Assembly: GCA_002391235.1 (NCBI GenBank) | Contig: DGRX01000022.1 | Span: 1-40,197 of the forward strand | DNA length: 40,197 nt | Direction of reading: 5' to 3' | From: Treponema sp. UBA4377 | GTDB taxonomy: Bacteria; Spirochaetota; Spirochaetia; Treponematales; Treponemataceae | Part shown: one piece after another, positions 31,598 to 39,996 of the stretch | Position numbering within the stretch: the stretch's first letter is position 1 | Layout: every line of letters begins with the position of its first letter | The notes under the pieces: model-generated | Seen by the model: only the letters and a program-made list of their open reading frames with translations | Databases searched by the model: none | Told to the model about the DNA's origin: nothing | Translations under genes and position numbers: made by a program

Positions 31598-32631
31598 GCG
31601 AAACCTACTGCTATAACGCTGACCCTGCGGAAGGAAATTTCACTATTCTAAACAATACTTGCATTAGGGATCCACGATTAACCGCAAGGGCAAAAGGCAT
31701 GCATACATATTTGATGTCTTTACCGTCCAACTGGAGACTTTATAAGACAGAACTTGTAAAACATTTTAAAGATGGAATTGACTCCATCAATTCAGCTATA
31801 AAGGAATTGGTTGAGTTTGGTTATGTAGAAATTACAGAACAGACTAGGACTAAATCAGGAAAGTTTTCTAGCAAAGCTTATGGATTTCACGCAAAACCTA
31901 TTAAAAAGAATGCTGAAGATAACCGTAACGGATTTGCCGTCACGGTGAAACCGTCAACGGTTGAACCGTTAACGGTCAAACCCGTGCTACTAACTACTTA
32001 TGAACTAAATACTGAAAAACAAAAAACTGAACTAGCTAACCAGCATTTTGAAGGAAGTGAGTCAGTTTTTGTTCAAACAGTTAAGAGATTGTTCTTTGGC
32101 GAATATCCTTTCGATGCTAAATTTGAGAATGAAGTTTTAACTTTTCTTGAAAAGACAGCGATTGACAACACCCAAATCGAGGCATACCTCGATTATGTTT
32201 ATTGTCGAACCAAAATGGGGAAGGTCCAAAAATCCTTTGAAGGGTTGTATCACAAGCTTGCCTTGTCAAGTTCCATAGTCCGCGACTTTAAGTTATCGCG
32301 TCAAATCACAAGTGAAAGAGAGGATGCCACGCTTCAGAAATTGGAGGCGTGTCCTGTTTGCGGACATCCTGCAAATGTGTTAACTTGCTGCAGCAACTGC
32401 GGCTTTGATATGCAGGACAGGGACGATAATGCCAAAGTTTTCAAAGCGCGACAGATTTTAAATTGGTCTCCAGAGGAAATGGCGGCATACGAAAAAGAAA
32501 CTAAATTGTTATCGTCCAAAATCCCTGGCGGCCGCGCTGAATTATTGAGCAACACAAGACTTAAAGAGCAGTATGACCGTGAGCTTGCAGCAATAGACGA
32601 AAAATTCGGCCTTAAGAAAGTGGAGGACTAA
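31594..32631 (+). CDS. Replication-initiator-like protein with zinc ribbon
   Basis: The 345-residue protein starts with a winged-helix domain of the kind found in plasmid and phage replication initiators (LTARAKGMHTYLMSLP and DSINSAIKELVEFGYVEI within residues 1-100). A flexible linker and a helical middle follow. A zinc ribbon CPVCGHPANVLTCCSNCG lies near 249-266. A lysine/glutamate-rich helix ends the protein. A DNA-binding role in replication or transfer of the excised element is the best guess. It is translationally coupled to the preceding small frame. Confidence 0.7.
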   Translation: MSETYCYNADPAEGNFTILNNTCIRDPRLTARAKGMHTYLMSLPSNWRLYKTELVKHFKDGIDSINSAIKELVEFGYVEITEQTRTKSGKFSSKAYGFHAKPIKKNAEDNRNGFAVTVKPSTVEPLTVKPVLLTTYELNTEKQKTELANQHFEGSESVFVQTVKRLFFGEYPFDAKFENEVLTFLEKTAIDNTQIEAYLDYVYCRTKMGKVQKSFEGLYHKLALSSSIVRDFKLSRQITSEREDATLQKLEACPVCGHPANVLTCCSNCGFDMQDRDDNAKVFKARQILNWSPEEMAAYEKETKLLSSKIPGGRAELLSNTRLKEQYDRELAAIDEKFGLKKVED

Positions 32632-32979
32632 CGTGACTTTTTGTTGCAATAATAGCCTCCTGTTGGCGGCAAAATACGACCGACACGTGTCGGTCGTAAA
32701 GAAACATCCGCGACGCGCTCCATTCTCCGCGATTGCGCTGGCTCAACCCCCACGGCGGCAGCTGAATACGCTGCCGTGTTCCCGTGTGTGTTCGCCAGCC
32801 AATCGCTGCGAATTCCGCGCGACTCGTCTGTTGCAAGATTCGCGCAAGTGTAAGCACCATCGCATTGCTATACAACTGTATCGTCCTGCGCAATCTTGTG
32901 AGGGGCGTTCCCCTTCAATCCCCCGCAAGGAAAAATTTGCATGTTCGCAAATTTTTCCTTGCCTTTGGAGCCGCTGCCT
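32632..32979. other. Palindrome-rich region, candidate oriT
   Basis: This 348-base gap directly upstream of mobC has no credible gene. It holds a perfect 24-base palindrome (32675-32698, centre ACAC/GTGT within flanks TACGACCG and CGGTCGTA). It also holds AGGGG-CGTT-CCCCT (32901-32914) and a perfect 16-base-pair hairpin with six-base loop (arms GCAAGGAAAAATTTGC at 32925-32940 and its complement at 32947-32962). Inverted repeats ahead of mobC and the relaxase gene are what an origin of transfer looks like; the nick site cannot be assigned. Confidence 0.6.
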
Positions 32980-33399
32980 ATGAATAAGACACGAACAAAG
33001 TCTATAGCCTTTCGCGTGTCTTCTTCCGAGTGGCATCGACTCCAAGCGCGAATAAAAAACTCTGGCCTTAACAGCCAGCAGTTTCTTATTCGCGCCGCTC
33101 TTGAACAGCCCATTGTAAACAAAGAGGCTTTTCAAGAGCTTTTGATTGAGCTTAGGCATCAAGGAGTCAACCTCAATCAAATTGCCCGCGCTTGTAATTC
33201 GGGACGTCAGCAAGACGCGGCGGAAGCCGCTGTTGCGGCTTGCAAAACGCTTGAAAGGTTTTGGCAGAGGATACAGTTGTTCTTGGAACTTGAGTGGCAA
33301 GGCATTGACCTTGCCAGACTGTCGGAGGCTTGCGGAACGACTGACAGTTTGTCTATAAAAAAGGAGCTTGACGCTGTATGTCAATATTTAAAGCTATAA
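32980..33399 (+). CDS. mobC: MobC-like relaxosome protein
   Basis: The 139-residue protein begins with a ribbon-helix-helix-like segment (TKSIAFRVSSSEWHRLQARI). The MobC family region follows (ELRHQGVNLNQIARACNSG near 66-84), and a helical tail ends it. MobC proteins help open oriT DNA for the relaxase. The start at 32980 was chosen for the TTTGGAG ribosome site; the in-frame ATG at 32941 lies in the loop of the large hairpin. Its 3' end overlaps the relaxase start by 22 bases. Confidence 0.85.
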   Translation: MNKTRTKSIAFRVSSSEWHRLQARIKNSGLNSQQFLIRAALEQPIVNKEAFQELLIELRHQGVNLNQIARACNSGRQQDAAEAAVAACKTLERFWQRIQLFLELEWQGIDLARLSEACGTTDSLSIKKELDAVCQYLKL

Positions 33400-34565
33400 A
33401 ACTTAAAGTGGGAAAGCGCAAGCGAGCAAATCTGTCAGGCATAATTAAATATGTGCTTAAGACAGAAAAAACTGAAGAAAAACTTGTTTACGGCCACTGC
33501 CTTGAAGTTGCGCAAGCATATAAAATGATGGTTCAGACAAAAACAGTCTTTGGCAAAACGAGCGGAAGGGAATACCACCATTTTGTACAATCTTACCCGC
33601 CTGACGAAAAGATAACGCCTGAGCAAGCGTTGGAGCAGGCAAAAAAACTTCTGGAAGCGACAAAAAAATTCAGGGCTTATGAAATTCTTCTTGCCGTTCA
33701 CAAAGACAGAAGCCATACACATGTGCACTATATTGTGAATAGCGTTTCTTTTGTCGATGGCCGCAAGTTCCACATAACAAAAAAGGAGCTTGAAGAGCTA
33801 AAGAGCTTGCAAAATGAGATAAACATTGCTGATGGTTTTTCGCCCGCACCGCAAAAAGGCTTTAAAAGCAACGGCGAAAAGCGCACTGAAAAGGTTGTCA
33901 ACAACAAGAATACTTACCAGCTTTTAAACAAGGCTGAAAAAGGCGAGGTTGACAGTTACATTCAAAATTGCGGCATTGCGATTTTGCGTAACAAGGACAA
34001 AGCTGCGAGCGTCACTCAGTTTTTGGCTCTGATGAAAGAAAGCGGCTTTGAAACAGTTTGGATTGAAAGCAAAAAACATGTGACTTTCATTGATTCAAAG
34101 CGACAGGCAGCTGGCGAAAAAAAATGTAAAATACGCCTTGCTACTCTGGCAAAGTATTACCCGGAATTTGAAACATTATCTACAAAAGAGGAGCTAAAAA
34201 ATGTCATTGACTCAAATAATGGAAAAACAAGAAGCGATTCAATCTCAACCCCAAGTGGCAGCGCCGACATCAATGACAGCGCTTATGGCGCAGATGCCGC
34301 CGAAAGCGGCAAGTCAGCCGACTTCGATCAGCTCACAAGTGAATTCGCTGATTTTCAACGAGCTGCGAACGCTCTTGAAGGAGCAGAACGAGCAGGGCGA
34401 GAAAGCGTTATCGGAACTGGAGAAAACATCGGAAGAGATGAAATCAAACACAAAAAATTTACTAACGGAACTAAAATGGAAAGTGGGGAAAGCGTCAACA
34501 GACATCGAGAACGCAAGTTATCGGTGCAAAAAAGAAATCGAAGCCATTGGAGAGTCGATAGGTAA
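33378..34565 (+). CDS. mobA: Relaxase (mobilization nuclease)
   Basis: The 395-residue protein is a relaxase that would nick oriT and lead the strand into a recipient. The N-terminal 160 residues carry the MobA/VirD2-like fold: the YGHCLEVAQAY region, HHFVQSYPPDE and the metal-binding histidine motif DRSHTHVHYIVNSV near 110-123. A candidate catalytic Tyr is upstream, near residue 25 (IIKYVLKT). From about residue 275 the C-terminus becomes low-complexity and polar; this part overlaps the mobB frame. AAGGAG lies about 12 bases before the start. Confidence 0.87.
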   Translation: MSIFKAIKLKVGKRKRANLSGIIKYVLKTEKTEEKLVYGHCLEVAQAYKMMVQTKTVFGKTSGREYHHFVQSYPPDEKITPEQALEQAKKLLEATKKFRAYEILLAVHKDRSHTHVHYIVNSVSFVDGRKFHITKKELEELKSLQNEINIADGFSPAPQKGFKSNGEKRTEKVVNNKNTYQLLNKAEKGEVDSYIQNCGIAILRNKDKAASVTQFLALMKESGFETVWIESKKHVTFIDSKRQAAGEKKCKIRLATLAKYYPEFETLSTKEELKNVIDSNNGKTRSDSISTPSGSADINDSAYGADAAESGKSADFDQLTSEFADFQRAANALEGAERAGRESVIGTGENIGRDEIKHKKFTNGTKMESGESVNRHRERKLSVQKRNRSHWRVDR

Positions 34566-35010
34566 GCAAGTTGCAAGTGAAATTAGTCCATCACTTGAAA
34601 AAGCCTTAAAGGACATAAGCGCATCAGCAAAGAACATAAAGCTCAAAAGCAAACAAAATATTTTTCTTTCTTTTGCTTTGACCTTGCTCATTTTACTTGT
34701 TGCGTTGGCAGGCCTTGCGTATACGTGGAAATTCCATGATGGAACAAAGATAGCTGAAGCGCGCGTTGCAAAAATTCTTATGAGAGAGAAAGAGGCTATC
34801 AGGCAAAATGCTGTCGAACAATATAGAAACAGCTTGGCTTTTCATGAGGACGCTTGCAAGGAAGTCGCAGAGAATTTCAACTACACAAGAACTGAGTATT
34901 ATTTGCTCAAATACATAAATAAGTCTGACATTAAACGATATAGACTCGATGATTTTTATAAATTCTTAAAACGGGGCTCAGACCAATACAAAGCTGCAAA
35001 AAAAGAATGA
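34201..35010 (+). CDS. mobB: MobB-like coiled-coil membrane protein overlapping relaxase
   Basis: The 269-residue protein starts inside the relaxase gene in another frame and overlaps it by 365 bases, as mobB overlaps mobA in ColE1-type plasmids. An AGAGGAG ribosome site precedes the ATG. The N-terminal 60 residues are Q, P, S and A-rich. A coiled coil follows (FNELRTLLKEQNEQGEKALS and onward to about 150), then one membrane helix near 157-178 (IFLSFALTLLILLVALAGLAYTW). A C-terminal soluble part ends it. It may tether the relaxosome to the membrane or coupling protein. Confidence 0.82.
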   Translation: MSLTQIMEKQEAIQSQPQVAAPTSMTALMAQMPPKAASQPTSISSQVNSLIFNELRTLLKEQNEQGEKALSELEKTSEEMKSNTKNLLTELKWKVGKASTDIENASYRCKKEIEAIGESIGKQVASEISPSLEKALKDISASAKNIKLKSKQNIFLSFALTLLILLVALAGLAYTWKFHDGTKIAEARVAKILMREKEAIRQNAVEQYRNSLAFHEDACKEVAENFNYTRTEYYLLKYINKSDIKRYRLDDFYKFLKRGSDQYKAAKKE

Positions 35011-35127
35011 CCTGCATGTTCAGGTCTCAATCATTTTGTATATACTTCTGATTGTAAGATATACAAATTACTTCACTTGTACATACAAATGAATTCAAAA
35101 TGACGCTTTTATAGCGTTTGTATATAT
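35009..35127. promoter_or_regulatory. TTTGTATA repeats upstream of parA, candidate parS/operator
   Basis: Four copies of a TTTGTATA-type motif are present. Two are in plus orientation (TTTGTATATAC at 35035-35045 and TTTGTATATAT at 35117-35127). Two are in minus orientation (TATACAAA at 35060-35067 and ATACAAAT at 35083-35090). Hairpins GACCTG/CAGGTC (35009-35026) and ACGCT/AGCGT (35103-35117) lie on either side. Such repeats ahead of a partition operon typically bind the ribbon-helix-helix partner. Confidence 0.6.
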
Positions 35128-35145
35128 TTTTTCAAGGAGATTTTT

Positions 35146-35895
35146 ATGAAAACAATTTGCTTCGCGCTTCAAAAAGGTGGTGTCGGAAAAACATCAATCA
35201 GCGTTTCTGTGGCAGCGGAACTTGCGCAAAACGGCAAGAAGGTCTTGTTGGTTGACGCAGACCCGCAAGGGAACGCTTCTAGTTGGCTTTTGACATCTTT
35301 GAACAAAGAGTTTGCCGACGTTTTGTTTGGGGATGCCACGCTAAAAGAGGCTGTAATTGAATCTTCAATAAAAAAACTATTTGTTCTTCCCACTGCCGGA
35401 ACTGACACTCGTTTGAACGAATATTCCGAAACAAAGGCTTTGACGGCGCAATATAAAATCGCAGACGAAATTTTGCCCTGCGTTCGACTTGACTGCTACG
35501 ATTATTGCATAATAGACACAAGTCCGTCCTTTAAGGCCCTGGAGCGCTCTTGCGTGGCGGCGGCAGACGAGATTGTGGCGGTTTTAAATCTAACCACCAT
35601 GGGAACAGATGGTCTTGAAATCTTCGGTAACCATCTTGCTGCTGCCAGGAAGGAAATGCGACTTGGCGAAAAGCCAACATTCAACAAAATTGTTTTGAAC
35701 AATCGCAATCAAAGCTTTAAACAGCAAAGGGAAATTTTATCGCAAATTAAAGCTGTAACAACGGACTTCCAAAAATTCATAGTTCCGCAAGACCAGGCGT
35801 TTGACAGGGCTTGCGGCGGCCACGGCGCTGTTGGAATGTTCAATGCAAAGCCTGAAACGTTGTCAGCAATCACGGCGATTGCAAGGAGTTTGTAA
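35146..35895 (+). CDS. parA: ParA-family partition ATPase
   Basis: The 249-residue ATPase belongs to the ParA/MinD group that moves plasmids and integrative elements at division. The deviant Walker A KGGVGKTS lies near 11-18, DADPQGNAS near 42, and the Walker B strand YCIIDTSPSF near 120. There is no N-terminal DNA-binding extension, so it is the small type that relies on a separate ribbon-helix-helix partner. AAGGAG lies upstream. The next gene starts within its stop (TAATG). Confidence 0.92.
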   Translation: MKTICFALQKGGVGKTSISVSVAAELAQNGKKVLLVDADPQGNASSWLLTSLNKEFADVLFGDATLKEAVIESSIKKLFVLPTAGTDTRLNEYSETKALTAQYKIADEILPCVRLDCYDYCIIDTSPSFKALERSCVAAADEIVAVLNLTTMGTDGLEIFGNHLAAARKEMRLGEKPTFNKIVLNNRNQSFKQQREILSQIKAVTTDFQKFIVPQDQAFDRACGGHGAVGMFNAKPETLSAITAIARSL

Positions 35896-36167
35896 TGGCA
35901 CTTTCAAGAACAACGGATGTATCAAAACAGTTGCAAAGTTTTTCTGCCGCGATAACTGCAAGTCCCGCGAAAGAAAAAGAGCCTGACAAAAGCGTTATGA
36001 TTTCAATGCGTATTCCGCAGTCAACGCGCAACGAACTAAAGGCTTTCTTTGCATCTCATGGAATGAGCCTTTCTTGTGGTCTTATCGCTTCCGCAAACTT
36101 TTTGAAACTGGAGGAACAAATGGGTGCCGTGACTGTTTCTAACGGAATTGTGATCAAGCGGCGGTAG
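35895..36167 (+). CDS. Ribbon-helix-helix partition partner
   Basis: The 90-residue protein has a flexible N-terminal tail (about 30 residues, rich in S, T and A) that could stimulate ParA. A ribbon-helix-helix core follows (VMISMRIPQSTRNELKAFF and GMSLSCGLIASANFL, about 34-75). It overlaps the parA stop by one base, so translation is coupled. It probably binds the TTTGTATA repeats upstream of parA and acts as centromere-binding protein and autorepressor. Confidence 0.75.
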   Translation: MALSRTTDVSKQLQSFSAAITASPAKEKEPDKSVMISMRIPQSTRNELKAFFASHGMSLSCGLIASANFLKLEEQMGAVTVSNGIVIKRR

Positions 36168-36172
36168 TTTAT

Positions 36173-36496
36173 ATGAATTTCGAGACAATCGAACGGACAT
36201 TTGATGCGATAACAATGCATAAGGCAAAGCGAAATATGGGTGAGATTCATTCTTTGATTATGGCCCAATATCTTTCCATTCCTTTATTTATGTCAAATGA
36301 TGAGAGAGCTAAAAATCTTGCATCCAGCAGAATTAACACGCAGTCGCAGGTGGTTGTTGTAAAAAACGTTTTAGAAGTGTTTATGGATGTAAAAATCAAA
36401 GGGGCCTTTCCAATTGATAAAAAAGCCGTCCGGTCTATATTGAAGCAAAGAAAAGACTGGAATTCTTCTTATAAAAATATTAAAGCCCCTATTTAA
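36173..36496 (+). CDS. Small protein of unknown function
   Basis: The 107-residue protein is unrecognised. It is helical and basic towards the C-terminus (SILKQRKDWNSSYKNIK). It follows the partition partner by five bases on the same strand, suggesting operon membership. It is convergent with the AIPR gene, which ends 66 bases away. It lacks a strong ribosome site, so it may depend on coupling. It could belong to the partition operon or to the cargo. Confidence 0.55.
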   Translation: MNFETIERTFDAITMHKAKRNMGEIHSLIMAQYLSIPLFMSNDERAKNLASSRINTQSQVVVVKNVLEVFMDVKIKGAFPIDKKAVRSILKQRKDWNSSYKNIKAPI

Positions 36497-36561
36497 GACA
36501 TACACAAATTTTCAATCTTTACAAAGCCTGCTTCTGTTAGCAAAGATAAAACAATAAAACT

Positions 36562-38478
36562 TTAATTTTTTGATATGTTTAATGCTCTAAGCCCCTTCTC
36601 TGTATCAACAACATCAAAAAGAAGTTCTTCTCCAATTTGAGGTATGTCAGAATTATTAACATGATAGTCAGAGATATGAAAGAAAATGTCTTGAGGTGCA
36701 TTTACATCTAAATATCCAAATCCTCTATCATCATTGTAATAAGAAACCGTACCTTTTGTCTTTTTGGATTTCTTCTCTGGCAGGATAGAATCTGTAAAAG
36801 CACTTGTTCCATGTGCATTTCTGTAATATGAATCTGAAACGGTTTTTAATCTTTCTTCAATTAGGGAAATTGCTTCATGAACATAATTTAACAATTGATG
36901 TTCATTTATTAATATAGATATTAATTTTTCACAATCTTGTTCTAATTTTTTTTTATTTAGCGATACCTTTTCAGCGCCCATTACAAAAGTTTTTATCAAC
37001 ATAATAATATGAAATTTGAAACGCTTATATTTTCTTTCAAGCTTTCTTTCATAAAATAATTTTTCAATTCTGTTTAATGCCAAACCTGCAGCGTAATACG
37101 GGGCCCCCAAATCTCCTTCCTTGAATACATTTTTTGTATACATTTGAAGTAATTCTCCAAAATATCTTTGAGAGGAACTATGAGGTTCATAGAAAAACAT
37201 TGCGACTAGAGATTTTATTTGACTTGCTAAAGTAACATAACTAGAGCGAGTCAAATTATCATGATCATATTGATTACTTCTTCTTTCATAAAACAAATTA
37301 ATTGAATGTTTCTTACTTTCTGCTATATAAAATTCTTCAAGATACTTATGAAACGGTGATAAAATTTCGAAGGCTTCATTTCCTACTGTTGTCTGTCGGT
37401 TATTTGCTCTGATAATTTTTGACATCAATTCATAATTCTTTGTAACAATTAACTTAATTGGAATATAAACATTATCGTCTATAAGTTTTCGATTATAAAA
37501 AAGCACATGGCTTGTTTGACATCCATTAACAATTTGATAATCACTAATATTAAAGGTGCATCCAGTCTTATTTACTTTTTTTGCAACAATAGTAATACCA
37601 TTATTCAACAAAGCAAATTTGTCTTTTGAATCTTGCTCTTCCAAAGTGCTCTTGATTTCAGAATTTACCGAATTAAAACCTTGGAAATCACGAACATTAT
37701 CATAAAAAATATTTCTTAACATATCTCCTTGTTCAGAAGATATTAGTTTTAAGTATTCTGATCCAGGTAACAAACCGACAAAAGCTTCATCCACATCTTT
37801 AATTGAAGGGGCAATCGTATGTTTCTCAAAAATAATACTTCTGCTTATTGTATTCCTTAATTCTCTGTAAGCAGATTTTAATAAATCCCTGTCATATGGC
37901 TTGAAATCGATATCGGAAAAATACCCTGTGTTTTTTAGTTCAGCTAATGCAGTGTTAATTGCCGCTTCGAAATTTTTATTATCGTTAGACCATTGTCCCA
38001 AACATCCATATATAATAGTTAAGGTTGGATTTTGTAACATTTTTATAGATTTACTATAAATATATTCCTTAACCTCATGTAAGCGAATTGTATCGTCATT
38101 AAAATCGAATGTTGGCTTAGGCTTGAAAAAATCCTTAATACAATTAATAAATGAGACCATCTCTGTCATTTCAAATGATGTTGAAGTTTTTGCCTGAACA
38201 AAATAGAAACTTACTTCAAGTCGTCCTAAGCCGCTTAAAAAATAATCTACTTCTTCTGTGGAATGAACAATGTGATCATTAACAATAATTGCTAACCCAT
38301 CAACTCCAGGATTCCCATTGTTCCCCACATTAACGCCTTCTATTGATTCAGAAGTTTCTTCTAGTTTAGGAATTGAAACATAATTAACAAAATCTTCAAA
38401 TTTCGTTGAGTCATCCAAATCCTTTATTCCAAAATGATCACAAAAATCATTTAAATAGCTTTCGATAACAGTTTCCAT
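36562..38478 (-). CDS. AIPR-family abortive-infection protein with C-terminal cold-shock domain
   Basis: The 638-residue protein carries an AIPR (abortive infection phage resistance) domain over about residues 230-500. It is seen in ALLNNGITIVAKKVNK, DYQIVNGCQTSHVLFYNR and MSKIIRANNRQTTVGNEAF. The C-terminal 66 residues form a cold-shock domain: TKGTVSYYNDDRGFGYLDV with the RNP1-like GFGYLDV, then DIFFHISDY as RNP2. The N-terminal ~200 residues are unassigned (FVQAKTSTSFEMTEMVSF resembles a nuclease-like QAKT strand). GGGAG lies seven bases before the start. The fusion suggests an RNA- or single-strand-DNA-sensing defence effector; that is inference. Its low GC matches cargo DNA. Confidence 0.82.
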   Translation of the reverse strand: METVIESYLNDFCDHFGIKDLDDSTKFEDFVNYVSIPKLEETSESIEGVNVGNNGNPGVDGLAIIVNDHIVHSTEEVDYFLSGLGRLEVSFYFVQAKTSTSFEMTEMVSFINCIKDFFKPKPTFDFNDDTIRLHEVKEYIYSKSIKMLQNPTLTIIYGCLGQWSNDNKNFEAAINTALAELKNTGYFSDIDFKPYDRDLLKSAYRELRNTISRSIIFEKHTIAPSIKDVDEAFVGLLPGSEYLKLISSEQGDMLRNIFYDNVRDFQGFNSVNSEIKSTLEEQDSKDKFALLNNGITIVAKKVNKTGCTFNISDYQIVNGCQTSHVLFYNRKLIDDNVYIPIKLIVTKNYELMSKIIRANNRQTTVGNEAFEILSPFHKYLEEFYIAESKKHSINLFYERRSNQYDHDNLTRSSYVTLASQIKSLVAMFFYEPHSSSQRYFGELLQMYTKNVFKEGDLGAPYYAAGLALNRIEKLFYERKLERKYKRFKFHIIMLIKTFVMGAEKVSLNKKKLEQDCEKLISILINEHQLLNYVHEAISLIEERLKTVSDSYYRNAHGTSAFTDSILPEKKSKKTKGTVSYYNDDRGFGYLDVNAPQDIFFHISDYHVNNSDIPQIGEELLFDVVDTEKGLRALNISKN

Positions 38479-38759
38479 AATTTATCTCCCTTATTTTATA
38501 ATCTCTCCAGTAATCAACTTCGGTAACAAAGTACTTTTTATATTTTAAGTCTATCATTTTCTTGAATTTTATTAAAGATATCGGTGTTCATAATTACGAC
38601 GAAATATTCAAATCTATATATGTCTTTTTTGATGGAATTATGACATCCATATTATTCAAAGCATATTGGTTTATATAACTAGATGCTTTATCTTCATATT
38701 TGAATGAGCATAATTGTAGGTACAAAAATAAAATTTCCTACAAAATTCTCATCCCTCTA
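38479..38759. other. AT-rich intergenic region, possible gene remnants
   Basis: No convincing gene. On the minus strand three short frames follow one another in different phases. One reads CSFKYEDKASSYINQYALNN before a stop near 38600. One is a 17-codon ATG frame. One is a 36-codon frame at 38447-38557 overlapping the AIPR start. They could be an eroded small gene or simply AT-rich noise. Confidence 0.35.
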
Positions 38760-39977
38760 TCACACATACTCAATAGGCAGAGAAATAACCTCATCGCTCA
38801 AATGCAACGGCTTGTCGCATTGGCAAATAATGCAGCCCTGACCGACGGAGACTCCGGCAATTTTGGACAGGACGGAAAAATGTTTTGCCATTTCTATCGT
38901 TGGATGCGCCGATTTCTTTATTTCAATCGGATAGAGAGTGTTGTCCTTTTCGATTATCAAATCGATTTCTTTTTTGTCTTTGTCGCGGTAAAAATAGATC
39001 TTCTCGGTTTCGTGGCCGGCATTGTAGTATGACTTGATTACTTCGCTTACGACAAAGTTTTCAAAAAGGCTTCCAGACATCGCGCCGTTCATTGCGACAG
39101 TCGCAGAAGACCAGCCCACTAGGAAGCACACCAAGCCTGTGTCCATAAAGAATACCTTTGGAGTTTTTACGGCTCGGTTTGAAACGTTTTTTTCATAAGG
39201 CTGCAAAAGGCGGATTACGCCGGAGGACTCAAGAATGCTTGTCCATTCTGAAATGGTTTTGCTTGTTACGCCTACGTCGCGGGCAATGGAATCCGCGTTG
39301 AACAATTCTCCAACACGAGCCGCAAGGCACTGCATAAAGTTGTGGAATTTTACAAGATTCTTTGGGCTTATTACATCCGCCACGTCGCGGTCAAGGTATG
39401 TCCGTATGTATGAGCGGTAAAACGGCTCCCATTCAACTGACTTGTCCGCCAACTCCGGCATGCTTCCGCGCCAGATATGGCTCCACAAGTTTTTGTATGG
39501 CTTTATTTTTGGTTTCCTTTTTTTTATGTATTCAGAAGTAGGCAAGAATTCCTCGTTGAAATCGATTTTGTGTTTTTCTCTAAGCGAAAGAGCCGCCATG
39601 TTGATGATGCAGACGCGGCCTGCCAAGGAGTCCGCCGCCTTGCTCAAAAGCTTGTAGCTTTGCGAACCTGTTAGGATGATCTGCCCCTTGCTTTTTGTTT
39701 CGTCCGCAAGGAGCTTTATTTGCAAAAACAAATTCGGCGCGCGCTGCACCTCGTCAACAATAACCGGCATCGGATGGTTCTTAAAGAACAAAGCGGGATC
39801 TTTTTGCGCCAGTTCAAGCTCGGCAAAATAGTCGAGGGTGACATATTCATAATCTGGGAGCAAGTTTTCTTTTAGCAAAGTGGATTTTCCGACCTGACGC
39901 GAGCCGGTAACTAAGAGAACCCTGAACTGTTTTTTCATTCTGCTTAAATATGGCAGAATGTGGCGGTTGATATACAT
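38760..39977 (-). CDS. AAA ATPase with DUF4143 domain (second copy)
   Basis: The 405-residue protein belongs to the same ATPase/DUF4143 group as the one at 732-1985 but is a distant relative. Walker A GSRQVGKST lies near 25-33, Walker B VIVDEVQRAP near 71, the sensor LTGSQSYKLLS near 99, and an Arg-rich region follows. A winged-helix-like stretch (ADSIARDVGVTSKTISEWTSI) near 228-250 and a C-terminal DUF4143 nuclease-like segment (DKKEIDLIIEKDNTLYPIEIKKS) with D, E and K residues follow. Its role is unknown. A palindromic operator with an overlapping promoter lies just upstream. Confidence 0.87.
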   Translation of the reverse strand: MYINRHILPYLSRMKKQFRVLLVTGSRQVGKSTLLKENLLPDYEYVTLDYFAELELAQKDPALFFKNHPMPVIVDEVQRAPNLFLQIKLLADETKSKGQIILTGSQSYKLLSKAADSLAGRVCIINMAALSLREKHKIDFNEEFLPTSEYIKKRKPKIKPYKNLWSHIWRGSMPELADKSVEWEPFYRSYIRTYLDRDVADVISPKNLVKFHNFMQCLAARVGELFNADSIARDVGVTSKTISEWTSILESSGVIRLLQPYEKNVSNRAVKTPKVFFMDTGLVCFLVGWSSATVAMNGAMSGSLFENFVVSEVIKSYYNAGHETEKIYFYRDKDKKEIDLIIEKDNTLYPIEIKKSAHPTIEMAKHFSVLSKIAGVSVGQGCIICQCDKPLHLSDEVISLPIEYV

Positions 39978-39996
39978 AAAGCCCCCTTTAAAAGTG

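Larger units (their letters stand above)
28561..38478 (+). mobile_element. tRNA-adjacent integrative mobilizable element
   Basis: The left limit is placed at the tRNA 3' end. Gene content in order is integrase, repressor (minus), excisionase-like protein, small coupled frame, replication-initiator-like protein, oriT-like region, mobC, relaxase, mobB, parA, ribbon-helix-helix protein, a small unknown protein and an AIPR-cold-shock protein. No type IV secretion genes are seen, so transfer would need a helper. The right limit is uncertain: no clear second copy of the tRNA end was found, and the element could extend past 38478 or the window. Confidence 0.75.

Noticed and set aside
32633..32983. 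Reading frames in the 32.6-33.0 kb gap
   Set aside because: They span the large palindromes, lack ribosome sites and look like arginine-rich translation of structured noncoding DNA.
36257..36275. Ten-base match ATGGCCCAAT to the tRNA 3' end as right attachment site
   Set aside because: It lies inside an apparently intact gene, is short, and the adjoining tRNA sequence does not match.
38447..38557. 36-codon minus-strand frame upstream of and overlapping the AIPR gene
   Set aside because: AT-rich, no clear ribosome site, no recognisable family; noted only as a possible remnant.
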